A DNA stretch of 64,000 nucleotides from JAVHYG01 sp040390025. Its GTDB lineage: Bacteria; Pseudomonadota; Gammaproteobacteria; Diplorickettsiales; Diplorickettsiaceae. The position numbers and the translations under genes are program-made. Within the stretch, counting starts at the first letter, position 1; every line of letters begins with the position of its first letter. The DNA lies in contig JAZJZD010000007.1 in assembly GCA_040390025.1 (NCBI GenBank), positions 75,720 through 139,719 of the forward strand, in the 5' to 3' direction. Shown piece by piece: positions 26,312 to 35,243 of this stretch. The notes below the pieces were generated by a model. The model saw only the letters and a program-made list of their open reading frames with translations, did no database searches and was not told where the DNA came from.

Positions 26312-29191
26312 ATGGATACTATTAGCATTCACGGTGCGCGTACGCATAATCTGAAAAATATCAACCTTGATATACCTCGTGGAAAATTAGTTGTTATCAC
26401 CGGTTTATCGGGCTCTGGAAAGTCGTCTTTAGCATTCGATACACTCTATGCAGAAGGACAACGTCGCTATGTCGAGTCTTTATCTTCTTATGCGCGCCAA
26501 TTTCTTTCTATGATGGATAAACCGGATGTCGATCATATTGAGGGGCTTTCTCCGGCTATTGCTATCGATCAAAAATCCACCTCACATAATCCACGTTCAA
26601 CCGTAGGTACGATAACCGAAATTTATGATTATCTGCGCGTGTTATTTGCCAGAATTGGCGAACCGCGTTGCCCGGTGCATGGTACCAGTCTAGCGGCGCA
26701 GAGTATCAGCCAAATGGTGGATACACTAATGGCTTTGCCTGCCGATACGCGCCTTCTCATATTAGCGCCAGTCGTTCAAGGGCGGAAAGGGGAATATAAA
26801 CAATTATTTAGCCATCTACGCAGTCAAGGTTATATCCGTGCACGCATTGATGGCAAAATAGAAGAACTTGACACAATCTCCCCTTTAAATGCAAAACAAA
26901 AACATAGCATTGAAGTGGTGGTAGATAGAGGTATTAAAGTAAAAGCCGAAAATCAGCTTCGATTAAGTGAATCTTTGGCAACGGCTGCTTTGTTAAGCGA
27001 AGGTTTAGTTACTGTTGTTGTGCAAGCGGATTCACCGAAAAAAAAATCTGAAGAATTAGTTTTTTCGGAACGGTTTGCTTGTTCACAATGTGGCTATAGC
27101 ATTAGCGAATTAGAGCCTCGTTTGTTTTCATTTAATAATCCAGCAGGTGCGTGTCCTCAATGTGATGGGATTGGTCATGAACAAATTTTTGATGAAGAAA
27201 AAATAGTAACACCGCTTCTTAGTCTTTCAAGAGGGGCTATTCAAGGTTGGAATGCGCAAAATCCCTATTATTTTTCGCTTTTGAAGACCTTAGCTAAACA
27301 TTATCAATTTTCTTTAGAGCAACCTTTCCATAAACTCGCAAAGAAAATACAAAAGATTATTTTGTATGGAAGTGGAGAAGAAGAACTTAAGTTTCATTAT
27401 CAAGCACAAAAGGGCTATATATATAACAAGAAAAAACCCTTTGAAGGTGTTATCCCGATGATGAAACGTCGTTATCAGGAAACTGAATCACATATGGTGA
27501 GAGAAGAGTTGGCGCGTTATTTGGCAGTAAAACCCTGTACCGCATGTGGTGGGTCGCGTTTAAACAATGCAGCACGCCATGTTTTTATTGGAGACAGGTC
27601 CATCGCCAAGTGGGCTGCGTTGCCGATAGATCAACTAAAGATAAGCTTTGAACAATTAACTTTATCGGGACAACGTGCAAAAATTGCAAGTGGTCTAAAA
27701 AAGGAAATTGTTGAACGTTTAAATTTTCTCATCGATGTGGGGTTGGATTATTTAGCATTAGATCGTAGTTCCGATACTTTGTCGGGGGGCGAATCGCAGC
27801 GAATTCGACTCGCGAGTCAGATTGGTTCGGGTCTAGTAGGTGTGATGTATATTTTAGATGAACCTTCTATTGGCTTACACCAGAGAGATAATGCACGTTT
27901 GTTGAGCACTTTGTTACGTTTAAGAGACCTCGGAAATACGGTCATTGTGGTAGAACATGATGAAGATGCAATACGTCATGCGGATCATGTTATCGATATG
28001 GGACCTGGAGCAGGCGTTCACGGCGGAGAAGTTATTGCGCAAGGCTCGCCCGCTGCCGTTATGCGTAATCCCAAATCCTTGACAGGGAAATACCTCTCAG
28101 GGCAATGTCGTATCGTATGCGCTGCAAAGCAACGGCATAAGCTAGATCCAACACGCTTACTGAAGTTGACAGGCGCTACAGGAAATAATTTAAAAGATAT
28201 CGATATTGAAATTCCTTTGGGTTTAATGACATGCATTACGGGTGTTTCTGGTTCTGGAAAATCGACATTAATCAATGATACGCTCTATCCATTAGCGGCT
28301 AGAGAATTGAATGCAGCCACATTGCTACAGCCGGCGCCTTATCGTCAAATTACAGGTTTAGAACAACTGGATAAAATCATTGATATTGATCAAAGTCCTA
28401 TTGGTCGTACACCTCGTTCTAATCCCGCTACTTATATAGGCATGTTTACCTCTATCCGTGAATTATTTGCTGCGACGCCAGAAGCACGGTCGCGCGGTTA
28501 TACACCAGGTCGATTTAGCTTTAATGTTAAAGGAGGGCGCTGTGAATCCTGTGAAGGCGATGGCGTAATGAAGGTCGAGATGCATTTTCTTGCTGATATT
28601 TATGTACAATGCGATATATGTAAAGGCCAGCGTTATAATCGAGAGACGTTGGAAATACGTTATAAAGATAAAACAATCTATCAAATTCTAGAAATGACTG
28701 TAGAAGAAGCCTGCGAGTTCTTTAAAGCGATTCCGGCGCTTGCCAAAAAATTACAAACCTTGATTGAAGTAGGGCTTGCTTATATCCATCTCGGCCAAAG
28801 TGCACCGACTCTATCTGGAGGAGAAGCGCAGCGTGTTAAACTGGCCAAGGAGCTGAGTAAACGAGATACCGGAAGAACATTATATATCCTAGATGAACCG
28901 ACAACGGGTTTGCATTTTTATGATATCGAACAGCTTTTAAAGGTGTTACATAGTTTACGTGACCGTGGTAATACGGTTGTCGTGATTGAACATAATCTGG
29001 ATGTAATTAAAACAGCAGACTGGGTTATTGATCTGGGTCCCGAGGGAGGAGTGAGAGGAGGGCAGATTATTTGTGTAGGTACGCCTGAACAAGTTGCTAA
29101 AACCCCTCAGTCTTATACCGGACAGTTTTTAAAACCATTATTAGGGAAACAGACCCGATTAAGCGCCGAAAAAAATGGCCGTCATGGATAA
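26312..29191 (+). CDS. uvrA: UvrABC excinuclease subunit A
   Basis: Damage-recognition ATPase of nucleotide excision repair, 959 residues, full length. Two ABC modules carry Walker A GLSGSGKSSLAFDTL (about 31) and GVSGSGKSTLINDTL (about 648), signature LSGGESQRIRLA and LSGGEAQRVKLA, and Walker B YILDEPSIGLH and YILDEPTTGLH. Zinc knuckles CSQCGYSISELEPR...CPQCDGIG and CESCEGDG...CDICKG are intact. It pairs functionally with the uvrC at 9271. Confidence 0.98.
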   Translation: MDTISIHGARTHNLKNINLDIPRGKLVVITGLSGSGKSSLAFDTLYAEGQRRYVESLSSYARQFLSMMDKPDVDHIEGLSPAIAIDQKSTSHNPRSTVGTITEIYDYLRVLFARIGEPRCPVHGTSLAAQSISQMVDTLMALPADTRLLILAPVVQGRKGEYKQLFSHLRSQGYIRARIDGKIEELDTISPLNAKQKHSIEVVVDRGIKVKAENQLRLSESLATAALLSEGLVTVVVQADSPKKKSEELVFSERFACSQCGYSISELEPRLFSFNNPAGACPQCDGIGHEQIFDEEKIVTPLLSLSRGAIQGWNAQNPYYFSLLKTLAKHYQFSLEQPFHKLAKKIQKIILYGSGEEELKFHYQAQKGYIYNKKKPFEGVIPMMKRRYQETESHMVREELARYLAVKPCTACGGSRLNNAARHVFIGDRSIAKWAALPIDQLKISFEQLTLSGQRAKIASGLKKEIVERLNFLIDVGLDYLALDRSSDTLSGGESQRIRLASQIGSGLVGVMYILDEPSIGLHQRDNARLLSTLLRLRDLGNTVIVVEHDEDAIRHADHVIDMGPGAGVHGGEVIAQGSPAAVMRNPKSLTGKYLSGQCRIVCAAKQRHKLDPTRLLKLTGATGNNLKDIDIEIPLGLMTCITGVSGSGKSTLINDTLYPLAARELNAATLLQPAPYRQITGLEQLDKIIDIDQSPIGRTPRSNPATYIGMFTSIRELFAATPEARSRGYTPGRFSFNVKGGRCESCEGDGVMKVEMHFLADIYVQCDICKGQRYNRETLEIRYKDKTIYQILEMTVEEACEFFKAIPALAKKLQTLIEVGLAYIHLGQSAPTLSGGEAQRVKLAKELSKRDTGRTLYILDEPTTGLHFYDIEQLLKVLHSLRDRGNTVVVIEHNLDVIKTADWVIDLGPEGGVRGGQIICVGTPEQVAKTPQSYTGQFLKPLLGKQTRLSAEKNGRHG

Positions 29192-29214
29192 GAGGAATAG
29201 AAAAAAATAAACCG

Positions 29215-29892
29215 TTAACCGAAGTTATAACCAATACCGACAGCAACAAAGTCAATGTTACCTGGACGATTATTACTTAACGGTTGGATATATGTCCATG
29301 AAGTATCGACAGAGATATTCGGCGTAACATCATAACCTACGCCAACTGCTGCTTCGGGTGCCCCTATGTGCTTATCAATACCGGATATGCTGTTAATGTT
29401 TATCGAGCTAGGAGCTATGTTTGGGAGTTGTGTTACTTTTGCATTGAATAATGTCGTTAAATAAGCTAGTCCGAGTTTACCGTAAACATTAAACTTATTA
29501 TTAATGGGAAAAATACCTTTCGCAACTATATCAAGTACATTTTGCTGCAACGATAGACTAGATATTCCTGTAAGTTCAACGCCATAAACTCTTCTTGTAG
29601 CTAATTGTAAATAGCCTGCTTCAAGCGCAAAATTTTGATTGAATTGATAACCGATAGCTAAGCGACCTGCTAGGCCGTTATTGGATACGTCAGTTGTATC
29701 CATTTCATTGGGAATAAATCGAGGGATAATAAATTTTTCGTTAATAGCTTCAATATTGGTTTTATCCTTCATATGTGTATTAGCATAGCCAAGCTGGCTG
29801 CTAATATATATACCGTGCACAGCAGCATTGGCAGCCATAACACTGAATGTGGAAATACCTAGTACAGAAATACTGGCTATTTTTTTTAGCAT
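29215..29892 (-). CDS. Outer-membrane beta-barrel protein, array member 1
   Basis: 225 residues. The signal peptide is LKKIASISVLGISTFSVMAANAA. The family pattern follows: GIYISSQLGYANTHMKDK, then NNGLAGRLAIGYQFNQNFALEAGYLQL, and C-terminal strands SVDTSWTYIQPL and DFVAVGIGYNFG. This is an OmpA/OmpX-like small barrel without a C-terminal peptidoglycan domain. It is the last of seven tandem paralogs and lies 15 bp after the previous one. It probably depends on transcription from upstream. Role unknown; surface exposure and antigenic variation are possible. Confidence 0.85.
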   Translation of the reverse strand: MLKKIASISVLGISTFSVMAANAAVHGIYISSQLGYANTHMKDKTNIEAINEKFIIPRFIPNEMDTTDVSNNGLAGRLAIGYQFNQNFALEAGYLQLATRRVYGVELTGISSLSLQQNVLDIVAKGIFPINNKFNVYGKLGLAYLTTLFNAKVTQLPNIAPSSININSISGIDKHIGAPEAAVGVGYDVTPNISVDTSWTYIQPLSNNRPGNIDFVAVGIGYNFG

Positions 29893-29907
29893 TTTGTTAT
29901 GTTCATT

Positions 29908-30576
29908 TTAATCGAAGTTATAGTCCACACCCACAGCAACAAAATCAATGTTACCCGGACGATTTTTTCCTATAAGTTGAATATGTAACCACGAGGTATC
30001 AATGGAAACACTAGGTGTAATTTCATAGCTGACACCAACTGTGGTTTCAGGCGCCCATTTATGCTGTGTTATATCTGCAGCACCATTGAGATCATAGGTA
30101 GTAACCGTGTTATTATTACGGTATCTCTTACCATCTATTTTTGTAGTTAAATAGGCGGCTCCCAACTTACCATACATATTGAGATTATTGGTAATAAGCA
30201 AAATAGCTTTACCCGTTAAATCAATTGCACGTTGATTCAAGGAAATAGAAGCAGGAGTTCTATAAGAGTCTCCATTAATCTTTTTCTTACTTAATTGTAA
30301 ATAACCCATTTCAATCGTAAAATGTTGGTTAAATTGATAACCAACCGCTAAACGGCCTGCTAAACCATTATTAGATAGATTAATTGCACCGCCATCGGCA
30401 GTAAATAGAGTCTTAGTTGCATCCCAAATAGCAGCGATGTTGGTTTTATCCTTCATATGCGTACTAGCATAACCGAGCTGAACACTAATATACGTATTGG
30501 GCACAGCGGCATTGGAGACCATAACACTAAGCATGGAAATACTTAGTACATAAATACTAGCTATTTTTTTTAGCAT
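29908..30576 (-). CDS. Outer-membrane beta-barrel protein, array member 2
   Basis: 222 residues with signal peptide (YVLSISMLSVMVSNAA). Closest by eye to members 1 and 4: it shares the NLSNNGLAGRLAVGYQFNQ block and the middle strand TYDLNGAADITQHKWAPE. It ends DFVAVGVDYNFD, so the final glycine of its siblings is Asp. It is separated from member 1 by only 15 bp, so the two are likely co-transcribed. Confidence 0.83.
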   Translation of the reverse strand: MLKKIASIYVLSISMLSVMVSNAAVPNTYISVQLGYASTHMKDKTNIAAIWDATKTLFTADGGAINLSNNGLAGRLAVGYQFNQHFTIEMGYLQLSKKKINGDSYRTPASISLNQRAIDLTGKAILLITNNLNMYGKLGAAYLTTKIDGKRYRNNNTVTTYDLNGAADITQHKWAPETTVGVSYEITPSVSIDTSWLHIQLIGKNRPGNIDFVAVGVDYNFD

Positions 30577-30664
30577 TTCCTTATGCTCATTAGCTACTTA
30601 AATTTAGATATTATTATTAATATTTTATCTTTCTTTTATAATATAAGCAATGTTAAAAATGGGT

Positions 30665-30716
30665 ACATCGCTCGTACTTGAAGATGCGAACTTTTTAAAT
30701 TCGTAGCGAACGGTAT
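30665..30716. repeat. 52 bp palindromic element, copy 3
   Basis: Reads ACATCGCTCGTACTTGAAGA to GTAGCGAACGGTAT and is followed by TCCGATCACATGGGG, as at 6500 and 10886. Located between array members 2 and 3, outside coding sequence. Confidence 0.75.
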
Positions 30717-30794
30717 TCCGATCACATGGGGTAATGAGTATGGATTATCTCTGCAAAATTCAATAAAGAAAGAATTTAAGAGAAAAAATAAATA

Positions 30795-30826
30795 ATAAAA
30801 AAGCCCAGAAATTTCTGGGCTTTTTC
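30795..30826 (-). terminator. Intrinsic terminator of array member 3
   Basis: AAGCCCAGAAATTTCTGGGC forms a near-perfect hairpin followed, on the minus strand, by a T-run. It is 32 bp past the stop of member 3. Confidence 0.9.
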
Positions 30827-30857
30827 AAACTTAAGGTTAGATTAATAGACTAATCGA

Positions 30858-31508
30858 TTAACCAAAGTTATAACCAATACCGACAGCAACAAAGTCAATG
30901 TTACCAGGTCGTTTATTTCCTATAGGTTGGATGTGTGTCCATGAAGTGTCAACAGAAACGTTTTGTGTAATGTCGTAACTTACACCGACAGCCGCTTCAG
31001 GTGCCCACTTGTGCTTGGCAATATTATAAATTTGATTATTATTCCCACTCGCTTTGCTATCGCTATCCACATCTTTAAATGTAATATTGCTGGTTAGATA
31101 AGCAATACCTAGCTTTCCGTAAATATTAAAGCGATCGGATAAGGGCAAAATACCTTTTGCTGCAATATCAATGGCATTTTGTTTAAGTTTTTCAGTTCCA
31201 GTAGGGAAAGCATAGGCTTCTTCAAAGTATTTTCCATTTTTTAACTGAAGATAACCTAATTCAAGCGCCAAATTTTGATTAAATTGGTAACCTACCGCTA
31301 AGCGGCCCGCTAAGCCATTATTGTTTAGATTCGTGCCTGCTGGTCCTGGACGATTTGGAGTATTATAAGCTTCCGTTTTGCCTTTCATGTGTGTATTGGC
31401 ATACCCCAGCTGACCGGTGACGTATACGCCTGGAGCAGCGGCATTAGCTGCCATAACGCCGAGTGCAGAAACACCCAACACAGTGGTTGTTAGTATTTTT
31501 TTAAACAT
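30858..31508 (-). CDS. Outer-membrane beta-barrel protein, array member 3
   Basis: 216 residues. Signal peptide TTTVLGVSALGVMAANAA, then APGVYVTGQLGYANTHMKGK. Variable loops (EAYNTPNRPGPAGTN; DVDSDSKASGNNNQ) separate conserved strands such as AVGYQFNQNLALELGYLQL and KWAPEAAVGVSYDITQN. Ends VAVGIGYNFG. It has its own promoter (31548-31576) and its own terminator, so it is a single-gene transcription unit. Confidence 0.87.
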   Translation of the reverse strand: MFKKILTTTVLGVSALGVMAANAAAPGVYVTGQLGYANTHMKGKTEAYNTPNRPGPAGTNLNNNGLAGRLAVGYQFNQNLALELGYLQLKNGKYFEEAYAFPTGTEKLKQNAIDIAAKGILPLSDRFNIYGKLGIAYLTSNITFKDVDSDSKASGNNNQIYNIAKHKWAPEAAVGVSYDITQNVSVDTSWTHIQPIGNKRPGNIDFVAVGIGYNFG

Positions 31509-31526
31509 TTTATTATTCTCCTAAGA

Positions 31527-31576
31527 GCTTAACTAGTTAAGCTGGTCATTATTTAACCTTTATTTGGTATTGTCAA
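31527..31576 (-). promoter_or_regulatory. Sigma-70-type promoter and leader palindrome of array member 3
   Basis: On the minus strand, TTGACA (31571-31576), a 17 bp spacer, then AATAAT (31548-31553). The leader holds the perfect palindrome AGCTTAACTAGTTAAGCT (31527-31544), just ahead of an AGGAG ribosome site. TTAACTAGTTAA recurs in the leader of member 4. Confidence 0.75.
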
Positions 31577-31689
31577 CTTTTTGAGATATTTATATCTAAA
31601 AAATTGATTTAGGAGGTAAAGGTGAGTAGAGAGAGAGGAAGAAGAAAGGGACTTTAATGAGCAGGAGGGAAGATTATATACTTATTGTA

Positions 31690-31745
31690 CCCCGCCCCTA
31701 TCTTTCAAGCTATAAGTCATTGAAAAACTTAATACGAGTGGTATA
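31690..31745. repeat. Fragment of the composite palindromic repeat
   Basis: CCCCGCCCCTATCTTTCAAG resembles CCCCGCACCTATCTT at 6598, and the nearby CGAGTGGTAT matches the end of the 52 bp palindrome. A rearranged or decayed copy between array members 3 and 4. Confidence 0.45.
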
Positions 31746-31753
31746 TAAAAATA

Positions 31754-31782
31754 AAAAAACCCGGGAATCCCCGGGTTTTTTA
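31754..31782 (-). terminator. Intrinsic terminator of array member 4
   Basis: AACCCGGGAATCCCCGGGTT hairpin with A-run and T-run flanks, 26 bp past the stop of member 4. Confidence 0.9.
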
Positions 31783-31807
31783 TAAAACTTAAGGTTCGAT
31801 TAATCGA

Positions 31808-32482
31808 TTAACCGAAGTTATAACCTAAGCCGACGGCAACAAAGTCAATACTACCAGGACGGTTGTTTCCTACAGGTTGAATGCGTGTCCATGAGGTATC
31901 AACTGAAACGTTAGGCGTAATGTCATAGCTTACACCAATAGCCGCTTCAGGCGCCCATTTGTGCTTTGCTATATTAGCTGCGCCATTAAGATCGTAGGTA
32001 GCTGGGTTACCATTCTCAGTAGTTTTCCCATTTACTGTCGTTGTTAAATAAGCAACACCTAACTTACCATAAACATTCAAATTATTTGCAATAGGAAGAA
32101 TAGCTTTACCCGCTAAATCAATTGCATTCTCTTTTAATGAAATAGAAGCTGGAGTCAAATCTGCGCCAATGGTTCCATTAACCTTTTTCTTATTTAATTG
32201 TAAATAACCCATTTCAACCGCAAAATTTTGGTTAAATTGGTAACCGATCGCTAAACGGCCCGCTAAACCATTGTTGGATAGGTTAGTTGCATCAGCTGCA
32301 TCGGGTTTGAAATCAAGCTTAGCTGCTTCCGAAATAGCAGAGATATTGGTTTTGTTATTCATGTGGGTATTAGCGTAACCCAATTGGCCGGTCACATACA
32401 CGCCTGGAGCGGCAGCATTAGCAGCCATAACACCAAGTGCAGAAACACCGAGTACAGCAGTTGTGAGTACTTTCTTAAGCAT
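31808..32482 (-). CDS. Outer-membrane beta-barrel protein, array member 4
   Basis: 224 residues. Signal peptide TAVLGVSALGVMAANAA is almost identical to member 3, and then APGVYVTGQLGYANTHMNNK. Strands AIGYQFNQNFAVEMGYLQL, AGKAILPIANNLNVYGKLGV and DFVAVGLGYNFG. The similarity to member 3 at the signal peptide suggests a recent duplication or gene conversion, while the loops differ. Own promoter and terminator. Confidence 0.87.
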   Translation of the reverse strand: MLKKVLTTAVLGVSALGVMAANAAAPGVYVTGQLGYANTHMNNKTNISAISEAAKLDFKPDAADATNLSNNGLAGRLAIGYQFNQNFAVEMGYLQLNKKKVNGTIGADLTPASISLKENAIDLAGKAILPIANNLNVYGKLGVAYLTTTVNGKTTENGNPATYDLNGAANIAKHKWAPEAAIGVSYDITPNVSVDTSWTRIQPVGNNRPGSIDFVAVGLGYNFG

Positions 32483-32525
32483 TTATTATTCTCTCCTAAG
32501 AGGTTAACTAGTTAAACGAAGCCCT

Positions 32526-32554
32526 ATTTAAACGTTCAGCCAACTCATTGTCAA
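32526..32554 (-). promoter_or_regulatory. Sigma-70-type promoter of array member 4
   Basis: Minus-strand TTGACA (32549-32554), 17 bp spacer, TTAAAT (32526-32531). The leader carries GTTAACTAGTTAA, as in member 3. Confidence 0.65.
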
Positions 32555-32675
32555 GCATGTCAAGTAGACAACCGCTCTATTTTGTATACGTTATTACTCA
32601 ATATGTATGTAAGTAAAATGCTAAATGACGAAAATAAAAAGCAGCTAACATTACTAAAAAGATAATGTTATATCT

Positions 32676-32703
32676 AAAAAAACCCCTTTAAAAAAGGGGT
32701 TTT
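32676..32703 (-). terminator. Intrinsic terminator of array member 5
   Basis: AAACCCC and GGGGTTT arms around a short A/T loop, with flanking A- and T-runs, 20 bp past the stop of member 5. Confidence 0.85.
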
Positions 32704-32722
32704 AATTGAGTTGATAGAAAAA

Positions 32723-33493
32723 TTAACCGAAAGTATAACCTACACCAACAGCAAGGTAGTTGATGTTGCCAGCACGCTTGCTTGCCACAGGATGTATGTG
32801 CGTAAAGGAAGTGTCTACGCTGACATTCGGAGTAATGTCATAGCCCATACCTACAGCAACTTCAGGTGCCCATTGATGCTTAGCAATCCCGTATTGGTTA
32901 TTGAGATCAATGGTAACAGGAACGGTATCGTTATGTTTTTCTTCTAACTGCGTCGTCAAATACGCAGCACCAACTTTTCCATAAATATTAACGTTATGGG
33001 TAATGGGTAATATGCCTTTTCCTGCGATATCGATTGCATTTTGCTGGTTGGAAGTGCTGATATTGCCTCCATTAATGGTTTCTTTTTGTAATTGCAGATA
33101 ACCTACTTCAATCGCAAAATTTTGATTGAACTTGTAGCCCATCGCTAAACGACTGGCAAGACCGTCATTGGCTAAACCAACACCGACGTCAGCAGGGAGT
33201 TTAGATTTCATGTTTGTATCGGCATAACCTACTTGGCCGCTAACATATAAGCCAGCAGGTAATCCACCATTACGTTGCAAAGAAATCGCTTGCATGAATG
33301 AATCATTATTTTTAGCTTCGTTTACTTTTGCAACAGGTGCAGGTTTGCTTTTACGTGTAACAGAAGTGTGATGGGTGTGCTTTTTATTATTTTTAGCATC
33401 GTGGGAAGCGTCCGCAGGAGTTGCAGCATTCGCTGTTATAATCGCTAATGCTGAAACACTGAGTAGACCGGTTGTTATTATTTTCTTTAACAT
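32723..33493 (-). CDS. Outer-membrane beta-barrel protein, array member 5, with basic N-terminal linker
   Basis: 256 residues, the longest of the array. Between the signal peptide (LLSVSALAIITANAA) and the first strand (GLYVSGQVGYADTNMKSK) it has about 55 extra residues rich in His, Lys and Asn (NNKKHTHHTSVTRKSKPAP). This linker would sit on the periplasmic or surface side and could bind metal or polyanions. The barrel part keeps WAPEVAVGMGYDITPNVSVD and ends VAVGVGYTFG-like (LAVGVGYTFG). Confidence 0.86.
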   Translation of the reverse strand: MLKKIITTGLLSVSALAIITANAATPADASHDAKNNKKHTHHTSVTRKSKPAPVAKVNEAKNNDSFMQAISLQRNGGLPAGLYVSGQVGYADTNMKSKLPADVGVGLANDGLASRLAMGYKFNQNFAIEVGYLQLQKETINGGNISTSNQQNAIDIAGKGILPITHNVNIYGKVGAAYLTTQLEEKHNDTVPVTIDLNNQYGIAKHQWAPEVAVGMGYDITPNVSVDTSFTHIHPVASKRAGNINYLAVGVGYTFG

Positions 33494-33538
33494 AGTTATT
33501 GTTTTCTCCTAAGAGATATTTTTTATTAGAGAGGCGAC

Positions 33539-33567
33539 ATTTAATCGTCTCTAGTGAAAATTGTCAA
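33539..33567 (-). promoter_or_regulatory. Sigma-70-type promoter of array member 5
   Basis: Minus-strand TTGACA (33562-33567), 17 bp spacer, TTAAAT (33539-33544), the same geometry as member 4. Confidence 0.65.
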
Positions 33568-33644
33568 TTTATTGCTTATAAGACAGCTATTTTTTCTCCA
33601 AGAGAGATTTGATAAGTAAAAAATATCTATTTTTTACCCTGCGG

Positions 33645-33679
33645 CTTTAATCCATATTATCTAACAATGTGGATTAAAG
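33645..33679 (-). terminator. Hairpin after array member 6
   Basis: CTTTAATCCA and TGGATTAAAG form a 10 bp stem about 30 bp past the stop of member 6. There is only a weak T-run, so moderate support. Confidence 0.5.
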
Positions 33680-33706
33680 CGACGCAGAATTAAAATTAGA
33701 ATTGCA

Positions 33707-34348
33707 TTATCCAAAATAATAAGAAACGCCAATGGCATAAAAGTCACTACTAGGCGCGTGGTTACCGCCCCCAACCTTTTGAATACGATTCCAGGAAACA
33801 TCAATCGGTACATTTGGCTTTAGTGTGTAACTCAAGCCGAGACCAAAAGTAGGTTCTAAGGTATTTGAGTAGTTAGAAAATGAAGCTGTCTTAGGCGCTG
33901 TTGCATTCGCATAGCCTTGAGAATTGGCCTTCACATAGGCAATTCCTAATTTTCCGTAAGCACTCAAGTCATTGGTTAGCGGTACAATACTTTTTCCAAC
34001 TAAATCGTAGGCTCTTTCTTTGCTGGAGGCGCCTGCCGCATAACCCGAACCACTTGCGTTAATATCCGTGTTACTGAAGCGACGATAACCTAATTCAACG
34101 GCTAAATTTTCATTAAGTTGATAACCAAAAGCTAAACGATAAGCAATGGCATTATTGTTGAGATCGGGTAAACCTACAGGGGTGCCTGCATTTCTCACAC
34201 TAACCAGGTCACTTGTCTTAATATGGGTATTACCGTAGCCCAATTGTGCACTGGCATAAAACCCAGGCATTTCCGCATGCGCAGCTTGAGTGATACTAAA
34301 GGAAGAAATACCTATGAGTAAGGTAGCGGTGGAAATTTTTTTTAGCAT
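33707..34348 (-). CDS. Outer-membrane beta-barrel protein, array member 6
   Basis: 213 residues. Signal peptide TATLLIGISSFSITQAAHA. It forms a subfamily with member 7: MPGFYASAQLGYGNTHIKTSD, LNENLAVELGYRRFSNTDIN and the end SDFYAIGVSYYFG, instead of the DFVAVGIGYNFG of members 1-5. Small barrel, outer membrane. Confidence 0.85.
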   Translation of the reverse strand: MLKKISTATLLIGISSFSITQAAHAEMPGFYASAQLGYGNTHIKTSDLVSVRNAGTPVGLPDLNNNAIAYRLAFGYQLNENLAVELGYRRFSNTDINASGSGYAAGASSKERAYDLVGKSIVPLTNDLSAYGKLGIAYVKANSQGYANATAPKTASFSNYSNTLEPTFGLGLSYTLKPNVPIDVSWNRIQKVGGGNHAPSSDFYAIGVSYYFG

Positions 34349-34409
34349 AATGCCTCCAACGTTTAGAATTATATTAATAAGGCTGTGTATTAAAATTTAA
34401 TGATTGTTA

Positions 34410-34439
34410 AGAGGTTGTCTTCAACTGAAGACAACCTCT
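34410..34439. repeat. Perfect 30 bp palindrome made of MITE-like ends
   Basis: AGAGGTTGTCTTCA, two bases, then its exact complement. It resembles the two terminal repeats of the MITE-like element (AGAGGGTGTCTTCA) joined without the interior. It may also terminate array member 7. Confidence 0.7.
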
Positions 34440-34551
34440 AATGTAAATTAGTTTATCCCTATTTCCTTCTTTTAACCATAGCGACGATGATTAAAATGGG
34501 TGTGTATTACCAATTTAATCATAATTATAAATATAAATTTTTATGAGTATC

Positions 34552-35145
34552 TTAACCAAAGTAATAAGCAAGTCCTACGGAGTAAAAATCAGCATTGGGG
34601 ATGGAATTATTTCCACCGACGCTTTGTAGGCGAGTCCAGGCTAAATCAAGCAAAATACTCGGCGTTATGTCATAACTTAAACCTAGGCCAAATGCAGGGA
34701 TCCAACTATCGGAGTAACCTAAATAAGACACTCCATTTACAATGGTTGAACCATTGGCTTTAAAGTAGGCTAATCCCAATTTGCCATAGATATCAAAGTT
34801 AGTAGAAAGGGGTAATATCGGTTTTGCCATAAAGTCGATAGCTTTTTCGCTTAAGGAAATATTTTGACCGAGAACCCCGCCGACACCGGAGAAGTTTACG
34901 TCGGAGAATCGAATATAACCTACTTCTACTGCTAAGTTCTGATTAAATTGATAACCGCCAGCAACACGGCCTGTAAAAACGACTCTGTCGTTAATCGAAA
35001 GGGCCGCAGCATCCGATGCTTGTGCATGTGTATTACCTGATCCAATTTGGCCTAAAATATAAAACCCTGGGACAGTAGCATTCGTTAAAGCCGGAAAGGT
35101 ACAGAAGAGAAGAAATAGGGTTTTTAATCCAATTTTTTTACACAT
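34552..35145 (-). CDS. Outer-membrane beta-barrel protein, array member 7
   Basis: 197 residues, first gene of the array in transcription order. The signal peptide is LKTLFLLFCTFPALTNA. Strands VPGFYILGQIGSGNTHAQ, FNQNLAVEVGYIRFSDVNF and the end DFYSVGLAYYFG place it with member 6. Short loops; full length for the subfamily. Divergent from ubiA. Confidence 0.85.
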   Translation of the reverse strand: MCKKIGLKTLFLLFCTFPALTNATVPGFYILGQIGSGNTHAQASDAAALSINDRVVFTGRVAGGYQFNQNLAVEVGYIRFSDVNFSGVGGVLGQNISLSEKAIDFMAKPILPLSTNFDIYGKLGLAYFKANGSTIVNGVSYLGYSDSWIPAFGLGLSYDITPSILLDLAWTRLQSVGGNNSIPNADFYSVGLAYYFG

Positions 35146-35243
35146 GATTACGCACTCCTTGCGAATAAAAATAGCTCGATTAGTATTTACGATACGATGG
35201 AAATCATTTTAAAAGTTGCTCTACTTATTATACGATACCTTTC

